Shown here one piece after another: positions 8,126-17,060 of a stretch of DNA of 64,000 nucleotides (positions are counted from its first letter, which is position 1; each line of letters starts with the position of its first letter). The notes beneath the pieces are model-generated. The model saw only the letters and a list, made by a program, of their open reading frames with translations. It did not search any database and was not told the DNA's origin. Position numbers and translations under genes: made by a program. Source of the DNA: Brevibacterium sediminis (GTDB lineage Bacteria; Actinomycetota; Actinomycetes; Actinomycetales; Brevibacteriaceae); the NCBI RefSeq assembly GCF_013623905.1, contig NZ_JABKDD010000003.1, forward strand, positions 248,001 through 312,000. Reading direction: 5' to 3'.

Positions 8126-9612
8126 CGTGAGGCCTTCCACTCGTCGAATTTCGCCTTCCATTCGCCCTTGGGCGGGAAGAGCTCTTCGATCGGGTTGCCG
8201 GCGGCGACCTGTTCGGCCACCCAGCCGTCCTCGATCTCCTTCGCCAGTGCCGCGTCGACGACTTCTTCAACGAGGTCACGAGGGATGACGATGGCTCCGT
8301 CGTCATCGGCGACGATCACATCGCCGGGCAGGACGGCGGCGTTTCCGCAGGCCACGGCCACGTCCGATTCCCACGGCACGTGCTTGCGGCCGAGCACGGC
8401 GGGGTGCTTCGCGGTGGAGAACACGGGCAGGATCTCGGCCACCTCGGCGGAGTCGCGGACTCCCCCGTCGGTGACGACGCCGGCGGCGCCGAGTGATTTC
8501 GCGCGCAGGGCGAGGATGTCGCCGAGGGTGCCAGAGCCGGATTCGCCTCGGGCCTCGATGACGACGACCTCGCCGGGGCGGATCGAGTCGAAGGCCTGTT
8601 TCTGTGCGTTGTAACCGCCGCCGTGGGACTTGAACAGGTCTTCGCGGTTGGGCACGAAGCGCAGCGTCTTCGCGGTGCCGACGATCTTCGCGCCCGGCTT
8701 CAGCGGGGCCACGCCTTCGATGACGACATTGTTGAGTCCGCGCGACCGCAGCTGAGCCGACAGACCCGCGGTCGGAGCCTCGGCGAGTTTGGCGATGAGG
8801 TCATCGCCGAGTGCCATCGCGGCAGTGTCATCGGCATCGCCCTCCGGGGCGAGTAGGGCGGCTTCGCGTGAGCCCCAGGCATCGACGGTGAGTGCTTCGT
8901 TCACTGCGGGCAGGCTGCCGAGGTTCTCGTCGAAGTCTCCGGGGCCGTCGACGACCGTGGTGGTCAGTCGTCCTGAGCTCAGCTCTTCCCCGTTCGCCGA
9001 GGCGGCCGTGACCTCGACCTCGACCGTGTCACCGGGGGCGACGACGGAGGATCCGGCAGGGGTGCCGGTGAGGATGACGTCGCCGGGCTCGAGGGTGAGG
9101 TGCTGGCTGAGGTCCGCGACGATGCGCGGGAGGGTGAAGATGAGCTGATCGGCTCGCGTGCCGTCGTCCTGGACGACCTCGCCGTTGACCCAGGTGCGCA
9201 GGCGCAGGGAGTCGGGGGCCGCCTCGGCGGCGGGGATGAGTTCGGGGCCCAGCGGGGTGTATCCGTCGCGGCTCTTCGAGCGCACGTTCGATCCCTTGTC
9301 CGGGGTCTTCATGTCGTAGAGGCCGAAGTCGTTCGACGCGGTCACGCCGGCGACATACGACCAGGCCTCGGCCTCGGTGACGTTGCGGGCGGAGGCGCCG
9401 ATGACGATGGCGACCTCACCTTCGAAGGCGAGCAGCGAGGTGCCGGCGGGGCGTTCGATGGTCTGGCCGGTGGCGGCGACGGAGCTGGCCGCCTTGAGGA
9501 AGTACGACGGCTGGGCGGGGCGCTTTCCTCGTTGTGCCGCACGGGACTCATAGGCCACATGAACGGCAATGATCTTGCCCGGACGGGTCGGAACACCTGC
9601 TGGAGTCGACAT
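8122..9612 (-). CDS. hpaG: FAH-domain isomerase/decarboxylase fused to an RraA-like domain (HpaG-like)
   Basis: Two-domain enzyme of 496 aa. Residues 1-245 are a fumarylacetoacetate-hydrolase fold (FEGEVAIVIG with metal ligands near Glu64/Glu66, then TASNDFGLYDM and ILTGTPAG). Residues about 270-470 are an RraA/HMG-aldolase-like domain (IVGTAKTLRF, GTLGDILALRAK, signature TDGGVRD at 381-387, VIVADDDGAIVIPRD). Classical HpaG uses two FAH domains to decarboxylate 5-carboxymethyl-2-oxo-hex-3-ene-1,7-dioate and isomerise the product. RraA-fold proteins include HMG aldolase and oxaloacetate decarboxylase, so this domain may carry the decarboxylation. The ATG at 9612 has GAGG 10 nt upstream; a GTG at 9621 is less likely. 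It is the first gene of the hpa operon. Confidence 0.88.
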   Translation of the reverse strand: MSTPAGVPTRPGKIIAVHVAYESRAAQRGKRPAQPSYFLKAASSVAATGQTIERPAGTSLLAFEGEVAIVIGASARNVTEAEAWSYVAGVTASNDFGLYDMKTPDKGSNVRSKSRDGYTPLGPELIPAAEAAPDSLRLRTWVNGEVVQDDGTRADQLIFTLPRIVADLSQHLTLEPGDVILTGTPAGSSVVAPGDTVEVEVTAASANGEELSSGRLTTTVVDGPGDFDENLGSLPAVNEALTVDAWGSREAALLAPEGDADDTAAMALGDDLIAKLAEAPTAGLSAQLRSRGLNNVVIEGVAPLKPGAKIVGTAKTLRFVPNREDLFKSHGGGYNAQKQAFDSIRPGEVVVIEARGESGSGTLGDILALRAKSLGAAGVVTDGGVRDSAEVAEILPVFSTAKHPAVLGRKHVPWESDVAVACGNAAVLPGDVIVADDDGAIVIPRDLVEEVVDAALAKEIEDGWVAEQVAAGNPIEELFPPKGEWKAKFDEWKASR

Positions 9613-9645
9613 CGATCTCACACCTCATTTCGATTGGCTTCACTA

Positions 9646-9659
9646 CAGATCGTATATGA
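9646..9659. promoter_or_regulatory. Putative GntR operator, copy 1 (hpaG / MFS divergent promoter)
   Basis: CAGATCGTATATGA lies between the divergent hpaG and MFS starts. With the next bases it forms the near-palindrome ATCGTATATGAT, similar to FCD-type GntR sites of the form ATnGTATACnAT. An identical 14-bp copy occurs at 11115. Confidence 0.7.
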
Positions 9660-9730
9660 TACGGTTCCCGGGAACAAGTAATCCAGGCCACAGAGAACGT
9701 GGTTGGGACGCACGACAGGACACAGGAGTC

Positions 9731-11134
9731 ATGGCAGCACAGAAGCACACTCAGACCCGGGTGGCATTCGCGACGATCGTCGGCACGAGCATCGAGTGGT
9801 ACGACTATTTCCTCTACGCGGCGGCCTCGGGGCTGATCTTCAACGAGCTCTTCTTCGGCCCGCTCGGATCGACGCTCTCGACCATGGTCGCCTTCGCGAC
9901 GGTCGGGATCAGCTTCCTCTTCCGCCCTTTGGGCGCATTCCTCGCCGGACATTTCGGTGACAAGCTCGGCCGCCGGGTGGTCCTCATCATCACCCTCATC
10001 GCCATGGGTGCCGCGACCGCGCTCATCGGCTTCCTGCCGACCTTCGAAACCGCGGGCGTCCTGGCTCCGATCCTGCTCATCGCACTGCGCATCGTCCAGG
10101 GAATCTCGGCCGGCGGAGAATGGGGCGGAGCCGTTCTGCTCGCCGTCGAACACGCTGATGAGAAGTCACGCGGACTGCGCGGTTCCTTCCCGCAGATCGG
10201 GGTGTCCATCGGCCTTCTGCTGTCCTCGGGCGTGCTCGCCCTGATGACCTCGATCGCCCCGGGCGATGCCTTCCTCGAATGGGGCTGGCGGGTGCCGTTC
10301 TTCCTCTCCATCGTGCTCGTCTTCGTCGGCTACTGGATCCGCCGCGGAGTCGAGGAATCCCCGGTCTTCCACGAGATCGCCGAGCGCAAGGAACAGGTCA
10401 CGAACCCGCTGGGCAAGCTCATCAAGAGCCATTGGCTGCTCGTCATCCTCGCCTCCCTCGTGTTCATGGGCAACAACGCCGCCGGGTACATGACCACCGG
10501 CGGATACATCCAGAACTACGCCACGGATCCGACCGGACCCATCGGCCTCGAACGCGGTCCCGTGCTCTGGGCCGTCGCCGCCTCGGCGGTGTCCTGGCTG
10601 GTCTTCACGATCATCGCGGGAGCCGTCTCGGACAGGATCGGACGCCGGAACACCTACATCCTCGGCTGGATCCTCCTGTTCGCGGGTATCTTCTCTCTGT
10701 TCCCGCTGGTCAACACCGGCTCGGTGGGCATGCTCCTGCTCGGTCTCGTCGTCCTCACGATCGGTCTGGGCTTCACCTACGGTCAGCAGCCGGCGATGTA
10801 CGCCGAGCTGTTCCCCTCCAGCGTCCGCTTCTCCGGGGTCTCGGTGTCCTATGCGATCGGGTCGATCCTCGGCGGCGCCTTTGCTCCGACGATCGCGAAG
10901 GGGCTCGTGTCATCGACGGGAACGACCGCCTCGGTGGCGGTGTACCTGGGCGTCGTCGCCGTGCTCGCCCTCGCCGCGACTCTGCTGCTGCGTGATCGCA
11001 CCGGCATTCCGCTCGGTCCAGACCACGAGGACGAGCAGTCAGTGAGCCCGATCATCGGAATCGGGTCGCCGCAGCTGACCAGCGATGACGGTGATCGGCA
11101 CCACCCCGCCGACACCAGATCGTATATGAACTGA
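9731..11134 (+). CDS. MFS metabolite:H+ symporter (MHS family)
   Basis: Twelve-helix major facilitator transporter of 467 aa. It has the MHS-family N-terminus TSIEWYDYFLYAAASGLIFN, the loop motif GHFGDKLGRRVVL near residue 78, RIVQGISAGGEWGGA near 122 and the second-half motif AVSDRIGRRN near 300. MHS proteins import organic acids, including aromatic and dicarboxylic acids, with protons. The gene is divergent from the hpa operon and followed 45 bp later by the flavin monooxygenase, so import of a hydroxyphenylacetate or hydroxybenzoate is likely. The ATG at 9731 has AGGAG only 2 nt upstream. The hydrophilic C-terminal tail of about 40 residues overlaps the second operator. Confidence 0.88.
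   Translation: MAAQKHTQTRVAFATIVGTSIEWYDYFLYAAASGLIFNELFFGPLGSTLSTMVAFATVGISFLFRPLGAFLAGHFGDKLGRRVVLIITLIAMGAATALIGFLPTFETAGVLAPILLIALRIVQGISAGGEWGGAVLLAVEHADEKSRGLRGSFPQIGVSIGLLLSSGVLALMTSIAPGDAFLEWGWRVPFFLSIVLVFVGYWIRRGVEESPVFHEIAERKEQVTNPLGKLIKSHWLLVILASLVFMGNNAAGYMTTGGYIQNYATDPTGPIGLERGPVLWAVAASAVSWLVFTIIAGAVSDRIGRRNTYILGWILLFAGIFSLFPLVNTGSVGMLLLGLVVLTIGLGFTYGQQPAMYAELFPSSVRFSGVSVSYAIGSILGGAFAPTIAKGLVSSTGTTASVAVYLGVVAVLALAATLLLRDRTGIPLGPDHEDEQSVSPIIGIGSPQLTSDDGDRHHPADTRSYMN
11115..11128. promoter_or_regulatory. Putative GntR operator, copy 2 (upstream of monooxygenase)
   Basis: CAGATCGTATATGA is identical to the copy at 9646. It overlaps the final codons of the MFS gene and ends about 50 bp before the monooxygenase ATG, a suitable position for control of that gene. 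Confidence 0.65.
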
Positions 11135-11179
11135 TAGCATTCAAACATCACGACGACGTGTCACGAACCGGAGGTTGAC

Positions 11180-13114
11180 ATGCATTTCCATCAGAACGGC
11201 TACGTGTCCGCGGACCCGCGGATCGAGGAAGCCGCTGGCTACGGGATCGAGCGCGCAGATGATCTGCCCGATGAAGTCGATGTCCTCATCGTCGGCAGCG
11301 GCCCTGCGGGGATGATCGCGGCGGCACAGCTGTCGCAGTACCCGCACGTGAACACTCGGATGATCGAGAAGCGCGATTCGCGGCTGGTCATCGGTCAGGC
11401 CGACGGCATCCAGGCCCGTTCTGTCGAGACCTTCCAGGCGTTCGGCTTCGCCGAGGAGATCATGCGCGAGGGCTATCACATCACCGAGATGGCGTTCTGG
11501 AATCCGGATCCGGAGAACCCCGAGAACATCATCCGCACCGGTCGGCCCAAGGATGACGAGCACGGCATCAGCGAATTCCCCCACCTCATCGTCAACCAGG
11601 CACGCGTGCTCGACTACTTCGCCCAGTTCGCCGCCCAGTCCCCCGGCAAGATCACACCCGACTATGGGATCGAATTCGTCGACCTCGCGGTCGACCAGGA
11701 CGCCGCGGCCGCCTCGGCGAAGGATCATCCGGTATCCGTCACCGTCCGCTACACGGCCGGCGAGCGCGCCGGGGAGGAACGCACCATCCGCGCCGGCTAC
11801 GTCGTCGGCTGCGACGGTGCCCGGTCGAAAGTCCGATCGTCGATCGGACGGACGATGTCCGGTGACCAGGCCAATCACGCCTGGGGCGTGATGGATGTGC
11901 TCGCGAATTCCGATTTCCCCGATATCCGCACCAAGTGCGCGATCTCGTCGAAGCACGGAAACATCCTCCACATCCCCCGCGAGGGCGGGCATCTGTTCCG
12001 GATGTACGTCGATCTCGGCGAGGTGCCCGAGGATGATGCGCGCAAGGTGCGGGCGACGAGCATCGACGAGATCATCCGCCGGGCGAATGCGATCATCTCG
12101 CCCTACAGCATCGATGTGAAGAACGTGGCCTGGCATTCGGTCTACGAGGTCGGGCACCGGCTCACCGATGCCTTCGACGACACCGACGAGACCGTGCCCG
12201 ATTCTCAGTGTCCGCGCGTGTTCATCACTGGCGATGCCTGCCACACTCACTCGGCGAAAGCCGGTCAGGGAATGAACGTATCGATGCAGGACGGCTTCAA
12301 CATCGCGTGGAAGCTCGGCCAGGTCATCTCCGGTCGGTCGTCGACGGAACTGCTGCGCACCTACTCGGCCGAACGTCAGGTGGCGGCGAAGAACCTCATC
12401 GAGTTCGACAAGGAATGGTCGACGCTCATGGCGACTCCGCAGGAGGAGCTGCCGGACAAGACCTACCTCGAGGACTTCTACGTCAAGACCGCGGAGTTCC
12501 CGGCAGGGTTCATGACCGAGTACACGGAGTCGATGATCACGACGCCGACGACTCATCAGGAGCTCGCGGCCGGATTCCCGATCGGCAAGCGGTTCAAGTC
12601 GGCTCGGGTCAAGCGCAGCTGCGATGCGAACTTCATCCACCTCGGACATGAGGCCCGCGCCGACGGTCGTTGGAGGGTCTATGTCTTCGCCGATCGGGCC
12701 GCTCCTGTCGTCGACGGCAGTGCTGGCAACTCGGGCGGTGAGTCGAAGGTGGCAGCTCTGGCTGCGTGGCTCGAATCGGATCAGGCCTCTCCCCTGGTCG
12801 CTTACCGCAGGGAGGGTGAGGACCTCGATGCCCTCGTCGAGCTCAGCGTCATCTACCAGCAGGAGCACAAGGAGTTCGCGTTCCCCGATGTGCCGAAGGT
12901 CTTCCGTCCGCATATCGGTGCCTTTGACCTCGAATACGTGGAGAAGATCTACGCGACCCTGCCCGACGAGGACATCTTCGAAGCCCGTGAGATCAGCCGC
13001 GATGGTGCCGTCGTCGTGGTCCGACCCGACCAGTATGTCTCTGGCGTCTTCCCCTTGGACGCACATACCGAGATCGGCGACTATTTCGCGGGAGTCTTCG
13101 AACCCGTGAAGTGA
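11180..13114 (+). CDS. FAD-dependent aromatic monooxygenase, MobA / phenol 2-monooxygenase type
   Basis: Flavoprotein hydroxylase of 644 aa. It has an N-terminal FAD site (DVLIVGSGPAGMIAAAQL near residue 34), GQADGIQARSVETFQAFG near 73, the second FAD motif GYVVGCDGARSKVRSSIG near 210 and GDACHTHSAKAGQGMN near 352. A C-terminal thioredoxin-like domain ends in VVVRPDQYVSGVFPL. Length and motifs match 3-hydroxybenzoate 4-monooxygenase (MobA), which makes protocatechuate. However, the gene sits beside the hpa operon, shares its operator sequence, and the window has no HpaBC, so hydroxylation of 3- or 4-hydroxyphenylacetate to homoprotocatechuate is a good alternative. GGAGG lies 5 nt before the ATG. 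Confidence 0.88.
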   Translation: MHFHQNGYVSADPRIEEAAGYGIERADDLPDEVDVLIVGSGPAGMIAAAQLSQYPHVNTRMIEKRDSRLVIGQADGIQARSVETFQAFGFAEEIMREGYHITEMAFWNPDPENPENIIRTGRPKDDEHGISEFPHLIVNQARVLDYFAQFAAQSPGKITPDYGIEFVDLAVDQDAAAASAKDHPVSVTVRYTAGERAGEERTIRAGYVVGCDGARSKVRSSIGRTMSGDQANHAWGVMDVLANSDFPDIRTKCAISSKHGNILHIPREGGHLFRMYVDLGEVPEDDARKVRATSIDEIIRRANAIISPYSIDVKNVAWHSVYEVGHRLTDAFDDTDETVPDSQCPRVFITGDACHTHSAKAGQGMNVSMQDGFNIAWKLGQVISGRSSTELLRTYSAERQVAAKNLIEFDKEWSTLMATPQEELPDKTYLEDFYVKTAEFPAGFMTEYTESMITTPTTHQELAAGFPIGKRFKSARVKRSCDANFIHLGHEARADGRWRVYVFADRAAPVVDGSAGNSGGESKVAALAAWLESDQASPLVAYRREGEDLDALVELSVIYQQEHKEFAFPDVPKVFRPHIGAFDLEYVEKIYATLPDEDIFEAREISRDGAVVVVRPDQYVSGVFPLDAHTEIGDYFAGVFEPVK

Positions 13115-13133
13115 TTTCGGAACGATTCTGTTC

Positions 13134-14750
13134 TCAAACGCCTCCGGCTGGTGGTCCCTGGACTGCTGGCCGGACGCATTTGGTCTGCGTGAGGAGTCCG
13201 CAGATCCCAGCTGCGACGAGGGCTGCGGCGCCGATGAGCCACAGCCCGAAGCCGAACGACGGGCGACCGACTTCCATCCCTCCGGTCGGTGTTCCGTCAG
13301 GCAGCTGCCCGTCCCACATCAGCACCGGAGGACTGACGAGGTAGCTGAAGAGGACCAGGACGATGAGTGCTGCGATGATCACAGCTGTCACGTCCCACCA
13401 GCGGGCAGGGGCGAAGGCGGCCCCGAGCGCGGCGATGGCGACCACGAGTGCCCAGATGATCAGGAAGAACAGATCGACGTCACCGCCGTCATCAATCGTC
13501 CATTCTCCCAGTGAAGTCACTCGAATGCGCGGACCGTCGTCGTTGAAGCTGTCGACGACGGGGACGAAGACAGTCACGGTCCACACTCCGACCGCGGTGA
13601 ACGGAAGCAGCCGGGCCCACTGCTGCAGCTTGCGTTGGCGTCTGCGGTTGATCTTTTTCGTCGGACGCTGTGCCTGCCTCTGCATCTGCCGGTCGATCCG
13701 CCGTCGATCGCTGAGGAGTCCGCAGATGCCTGCGGCGATGAGTGCCCAGCAGCCGATCGTCCAGAGATAATGACCTGCTGACGGATACCCGACGATAATG
13801 GCACTGAGCGTTTCACCGGTGGCGTCGGTGCTTTCGACGCGCTCTCGCGGAAGATCGATGACCATAGTCGCCTGCTGGATGAACAGACCGACTCCGACTG
13901 CCACCGACAAAAGAGGCCAGTGGGCAAAGGTGTCGAACCGTTTCGCGGTCGCTGCGCAGGCGAGAACGACCACCCAGGGCAGGATGACCCCCGGGGTGCG
14001 GTCGGCGAGATCGAAGGGTACCCGTCCGAACGATGTCACCGTCAATCGATCATCACCATGGTCGCCGCTGTCGAAGAGCGGCACCCAGATCATCAGCACC
14101 CAGCAGGCGAGCGCGACCCACGGCAGCCGCTGTGCGAGACGATGTGTTCGGTTCCCTCGGGGCCACGGGGTGATTCTGGCGTTTGCGCAGTGAGCGGGTG
14201 CTGCCTTCCTCCGCCTGACCTCGCCGAGGAGGCCGCAGACTCCCGCGGCCAGCAGACTGAGGCCCCCGATAGCCCAAAGGACTGCGCCCAGCGCCGGTTC
14301 GGCGACGACTATCCCGAAGACCGGGCGTCCGCGATCATCGACGGCGTCCCACATGAACGTCGGCATATTGGCCAACATGTCGGCCGATACGAGGAAGACG
14401 CAGACGCTCAGAAAGAGATTTCCCACCGACCATAGGCGCCCGACGACGTCCGGCCACGGGTGCGAATCGGGCCGAGACCTGACGGTGAGCAGGGGCGAAG
14501 CAGCCGCACATATGAGAACGCCGGCGGCGACCAGGACCATCGAGCCCCGAGCCTCATCGAGGTCGAACGGCGGTCCGCCGAGAGCAGTGACGATGATGCG
14601 CGGCGGCTGCGGCTCTTCCGACGTGTCCTCAGGGCTGGCAGCCACTGGAACCCACAGCATGACGATCCACAGACAGAGAGCTGACAGTGACAGCGCTTGC
14701 GCGAATCGCACAAGCAGTCGGCCGGATCGAGCCTCACCCGGCGGGACCAT
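13134..14750 (-). CDS. Membrane protein with three tandem copies of a four-helix module
   Basis: Integral membrane protein of about 538 aa that I do not recognise. It consists of three related modules of about 170 aa. Each starts with a helix containing CW or LW and then WVPV or FVPV and a short acidic outer loop (VDS, FDS or AAS). Next come RVTSLG or TVTSFG with a PFD/TID segment, two central helices, a loop with PP-MWDG and G-EVG-P, and a last helix ending AAGICGLL. Basic linkers (RRRQRKLQQ and similar) separate the modules. The upstream gene encodes a fourth, single copy. The start at 14750 (MVPPGEARSG) overlaps that gene by 17 bp; a longer reading to 14822 is possible. No catalytic motif is visible and the function is unknown. 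Confidence 0.72.
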   Translation of the reverse strand: MVPPGEARSGRLLVRFAQALSLSALCLWIVMLWVPVAASPEDTSEEPQPPRIIVTALGGPPFDLDEARGSMVLVAAGVLICAAASPLLTVRSRPDSHPWPDVVGRLWSVGNLFLSVCVFLVSADMLANMPTFMWDAVDDRGRPVFGIVVAEPALGAVLWAIGGLSLLAAGVCGLLGEVRRRKAAPAHCANARITPWPRGNRTHRLAQRLPWVALACWVLMIWVPLFDSGDHGDDRLTVTSFGRVPFDLADRTPGVILPWVVVLACAATAKRFDTFAHWPLLSVAVGVGLFIQQATMVIDLPRERVESTDATGETLSAIIVGYPSAGHYLWTIGCWALIAAGICGLLSDRRRIDRQMQRQAQRPTKKINRRRQRKLQQWARLLPFTAVGVWTVTVFVPVVDSFNDDGPRIRVTSLGEWTIDDGGDVDLFFLIIWALVVAIAALGAAFAPARWWDVTAVIIAALIVLVLFSYLVSPPVLMWDGQLPDGTPTGGMEVGRPSFGFGLWLIGAAALVAAGICGLLTQTKCVRPAVQGPPAGGV

Positions 14751-15303
14751 GACGCTTCGACATGCAGCGTTTGATCCGTTCACGACGGTGATGATCCTGT
14801 TGGGCGGCTGCGACCAGACCACAGATACCAGCGGCGAAGAACAGCAGGCTGCCGAGCACCCAGAGGCCGAACCCTGCCGCCGGGTAGGCGACCTCCATGC
14901 CTCCTGTGGGCATGCCGTCGGCCGTCTGCCCGTCCCACATCATGATCGGCGGATCGGCGACCATCTGCAGGAGTCGCAGTCCCAGAACCGTGCCCAGAAC
15001 GATGGCCGCGATCGACCACCACTTCGACGCTGACAGCAGCCAAGCAGTGAACGCGCCGGTGAGGATGACGATCCAGAGCACGAGGTAGACCTCGTCAAGG
15101 TCGTTCATATCGATCGGCGAGAAACCGAGAGACGTCACGCGGATCTGCATCGATCCGGGGCCTCCGCTGTCGAGGACCGGCACGAAGATCGTGATCACCC
15201 AGCAGGCCACCGCCCCTAATGGGAGCACACGCGCCACGAGGTTGAGACTTCGCCCCCGCGCCGTCGTCAGTCGTGTGCTTCCGCTCTTACCCGCCCTGTC
15301 CAT
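14734..15303 (-). CDS. Membrane protein, single copy of the same four-helix module
   Basis: Protein of 189 aa with four predicted helices. It corresponds to one module of the downstream three-module protein. Shared segments are ACWVITIFVPVLDS near residue 34, IRVTSLGFSPID near 54, PPIMMWDG near 118, TGGMEVAYPAAGFGLW near 132 and FFAAGICGLV near 155. It is closest to the last module of the neighbour, which also carries PTGGMEVGRPSFGFGLW. The two genes overlap and are probably co-transcribed. The arrangement points to duplication and fusion of a single ancestral gene. The function is unknown; no signal peptide cleavage site or enzyme motif is seen. Confidence 0.75.
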   Translation of the reverse strand: MDRAGKSGSTRLTTARGRSLNLVARVLPLGAVACWVITIFVPVLDSGGPGSMQIRVTSLGFSPIDMNDLDEVYLVLWIVILTGAFTAWLLSASKWWSIAAIVLGTVLGLRLLQMVADPPIMMWDGQTADGMPTGGMEVAYPAAGFGLWVLGSLLFFAAGICGLVAAAQQDHHRRERIKRCMSKRHGPAG

Positions 15304-15369
15304 AACTACGATTCTCTGCAGTGTCCGTGTGACAGGTGTTCCCGCGATGTTCCAGATCCGACACGCGGC

Positions 15370-16974
15370 TCAGTCGGGCCCGAACACCATCCGAACCAAT
15401 TGCCTTTCGACCGGGCTGCCGTTGCAGTCCTGTGCACTCGGTCGTCGGTGCGCATTGCGGCTACGCCAACCGGCGATCTTCTCGGCACGAGTGCAGTAGC
15501 GGGGTGGCAGCTGCTCGGGCAGCACGCACTTCGGTTCGATCGTCTGGTATTCGACCGGCTGGTCCGGCTGAGCCGCCTCTTGCGGTTGGTCTTTCCCGAC
15601 CACTCTCCTGGCCTCATCCCTATCGGGTTCGAGGAAACGGGAGAAGGTCTGCCGCCAATCCGGCCCCGGCGGCGAACCACCCGGTTCGGACACCGCTTTT
15701 GGACGCGGGAACCGCATGCGGCGGACCACCGCGGGCGTGGTCACCTCGTACGATCGTCCGCTCGGCGTGGTGACGCGCAGCCCGTCCGCTGTGGCCTCAT
15801 GCTTCCACCCGGGATGTTCCTTCGCGTAATTGCAGGATGCACACAGACCTGAACCGTTCTCCCAGGTGGTAGCTCCGCCAGCGGCAACGGGAAGGGCATG
15901 ATCGGCATGCCGGATCGGGGCGTCGCACCACGGTGTCCGGCACACATCGTCGCGGAAGGTGATCATCTGCCGCAGTCGGCCGGTGAACTCCCGACTCTTC
16001 GCATCCATCCCCACCAGCTGCCCGTCGTCGGGACGAGTGAAGATCCGGCTGATGAACATCTTCGCTTCGTTCGCGACGATGAACTTCCGTGCCGTCTGCG
16101 CCGGCAGCGGTCCGAACCCGGGCAGCCAGGCGGGTACGAGCCCGTCCGAGAGCAGAGATTCGGCCTCGACGAGCACATGGATCTCCGCAGGCACCGCCGT
16201 CGCACTCGTTTGGCCGCTCAATCGTTCGACGAAGGTGTCGGCGAGCACCTGCTGGCGATTCCGCCCGCCCGCGTCACCGGCGGCAGTGATCGACTCGGCG
16301 CCGGCACGGAGACTCTCATAGGCGGCGACGGCCTGAGCCAGCGGCAGGATCGCAGAGATCCTGGCCATCCCGTCATCGATCACGGTCAGATTCACACGAC
16401 GATTGGACTCAGCTCTCGCCGCCCGCTTCGCGGCCGCCTCGGCGTCCATCTCCGCACTGAGCGCACGCACTTCGGCGCGCAGGCTGCGCAACCCGGACGG
16501 TTCCAGACTGCGCTTCATCCGCGTGTCCACCTTGCGCCGATCGGCGGCGGCAAGGACCGCGGTCTCATCGACCATGATGCGCGCCTTGTCCTCGGAGATC
16601 TCCCCCTTGGACAGGGCTTTGAAGGTATTGGGCATCCCGATGACGATCGAGCGGGCGGTGCTGAGGAACTTCCGCCCCGATCCGGGCGAGACCTTCTTCG
16701 CCAGCCCGACCTCGTCTCCGGCACGTTTTCCGCAGTCGATCGCGGGCACCCTGTTGTGCCGGTCCCGCTCGATGCGCAGCGCTTCGAACGCCACTGCCTC
16801 CCGCGACTGTGCGGCGACGACGGCAGACTTGAGCTCCTCGAGCGCAGTGATCCGCTCGAGTGTCTCAGCCTCGGTGCCACCCGGGTCAAGACCGCGCAGG
16901 AGCTCACCGAACCGAGTGATCTCGGTCAGCGGATCCGGAACCGGCGCTGGTTCCCGTGCGGGGTCGACGTCCAT
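15370..16974 (-). CDS. DUF222 / HNH endonuclease domain protein (13E12-like)
   Basis: Protein of 534 aa with an N-terminal helical DUF222 region (about 20-290) and a C-terminal HNH nuclease domain. The HNH part reads CRTPWCDAPIRHADHALP, then GGATTWENGSGLCASCNYAKE: the zinc-binding Cys pairs, the HxxH-like core and the Asn are all present, so nuclease activity is plausible. Such proteins are multicopy in actinobacteria (the mycobacterial 13E12 repeat family) and resemble remnants of mobile elements, but their role is unsettled. The C-terminal 100 residues are Pro/Arg-rich and low in complexity. No terminal repeats or integrase are nearby. The ATG at 16974 gives a typical family N-terminus. Confidence 0.88.
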   Translation of the reverse strand: MDVDPAREPAPVPDPLTEITRFGELLRGLDPGGTEAETLERITALEELKSAVVAAQSREAVAFEALRIERDRHNRVPAIDCGKRAGDEVGLAKKVSPGSGRKFLSTARSIVIGMPNTFKALSKGEISEDKARIMVDETAVLAAADRRKVDTRMKRSLEPSGLRSLRAEVRALSAEMDAEAAAKRAARAESNRRVNLTVIDDGMARISAILPLAQAVAAYESLRAGAESITAAGDAGGRNRQQVLADTFVERLSGQTSATAVPAEIHVLVEAESLLSDGLVPAWLPGFGPLPAQTARKFIVANEAKMFISRIFTRPDDGQLVGMDAKSREFTGRLRQMITFRDDVCRTPWCDAPIRHADHALPVAAGGATTWENGSGLCASCNYAKEHPGWKHEATADGLRVTTPSGRSYEVTTPAVVRRMRFPRPKAVSEPGGSPPGPDWRQTFSRFLEPDRDEARRVVGKDQPQEAAQPDQPVEYQTIEPKCVLPEQLPPRYCTRAEKIAGWRSRNAHRRPSAQDCNGSPVERQLVRMVFGPD

Positions 16975-17060
16975 ATAGAAACGGTACCCGTCGGCACTGA
17001 CACGACTTCGCGAACGGCCCCGAATGACCCAATACGGCCAGGTCAGACCCTATTTCAGCC

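Noticed and set aside
11141..13066. Long open frame antisense to the flavin monooxygenase
   Set aside because: It is low in recognisable motifs and overlaps a complete FAD enzyme with a good ribosome site.
15370..16974. HNH/DUF222 protein as evidence of a prophage or transposon
   Set aside because: There are no integrase, structural or terminal-repeat sequences around it, and such proteins are ordinary chromosomal multicopy genes in actinobacteria.
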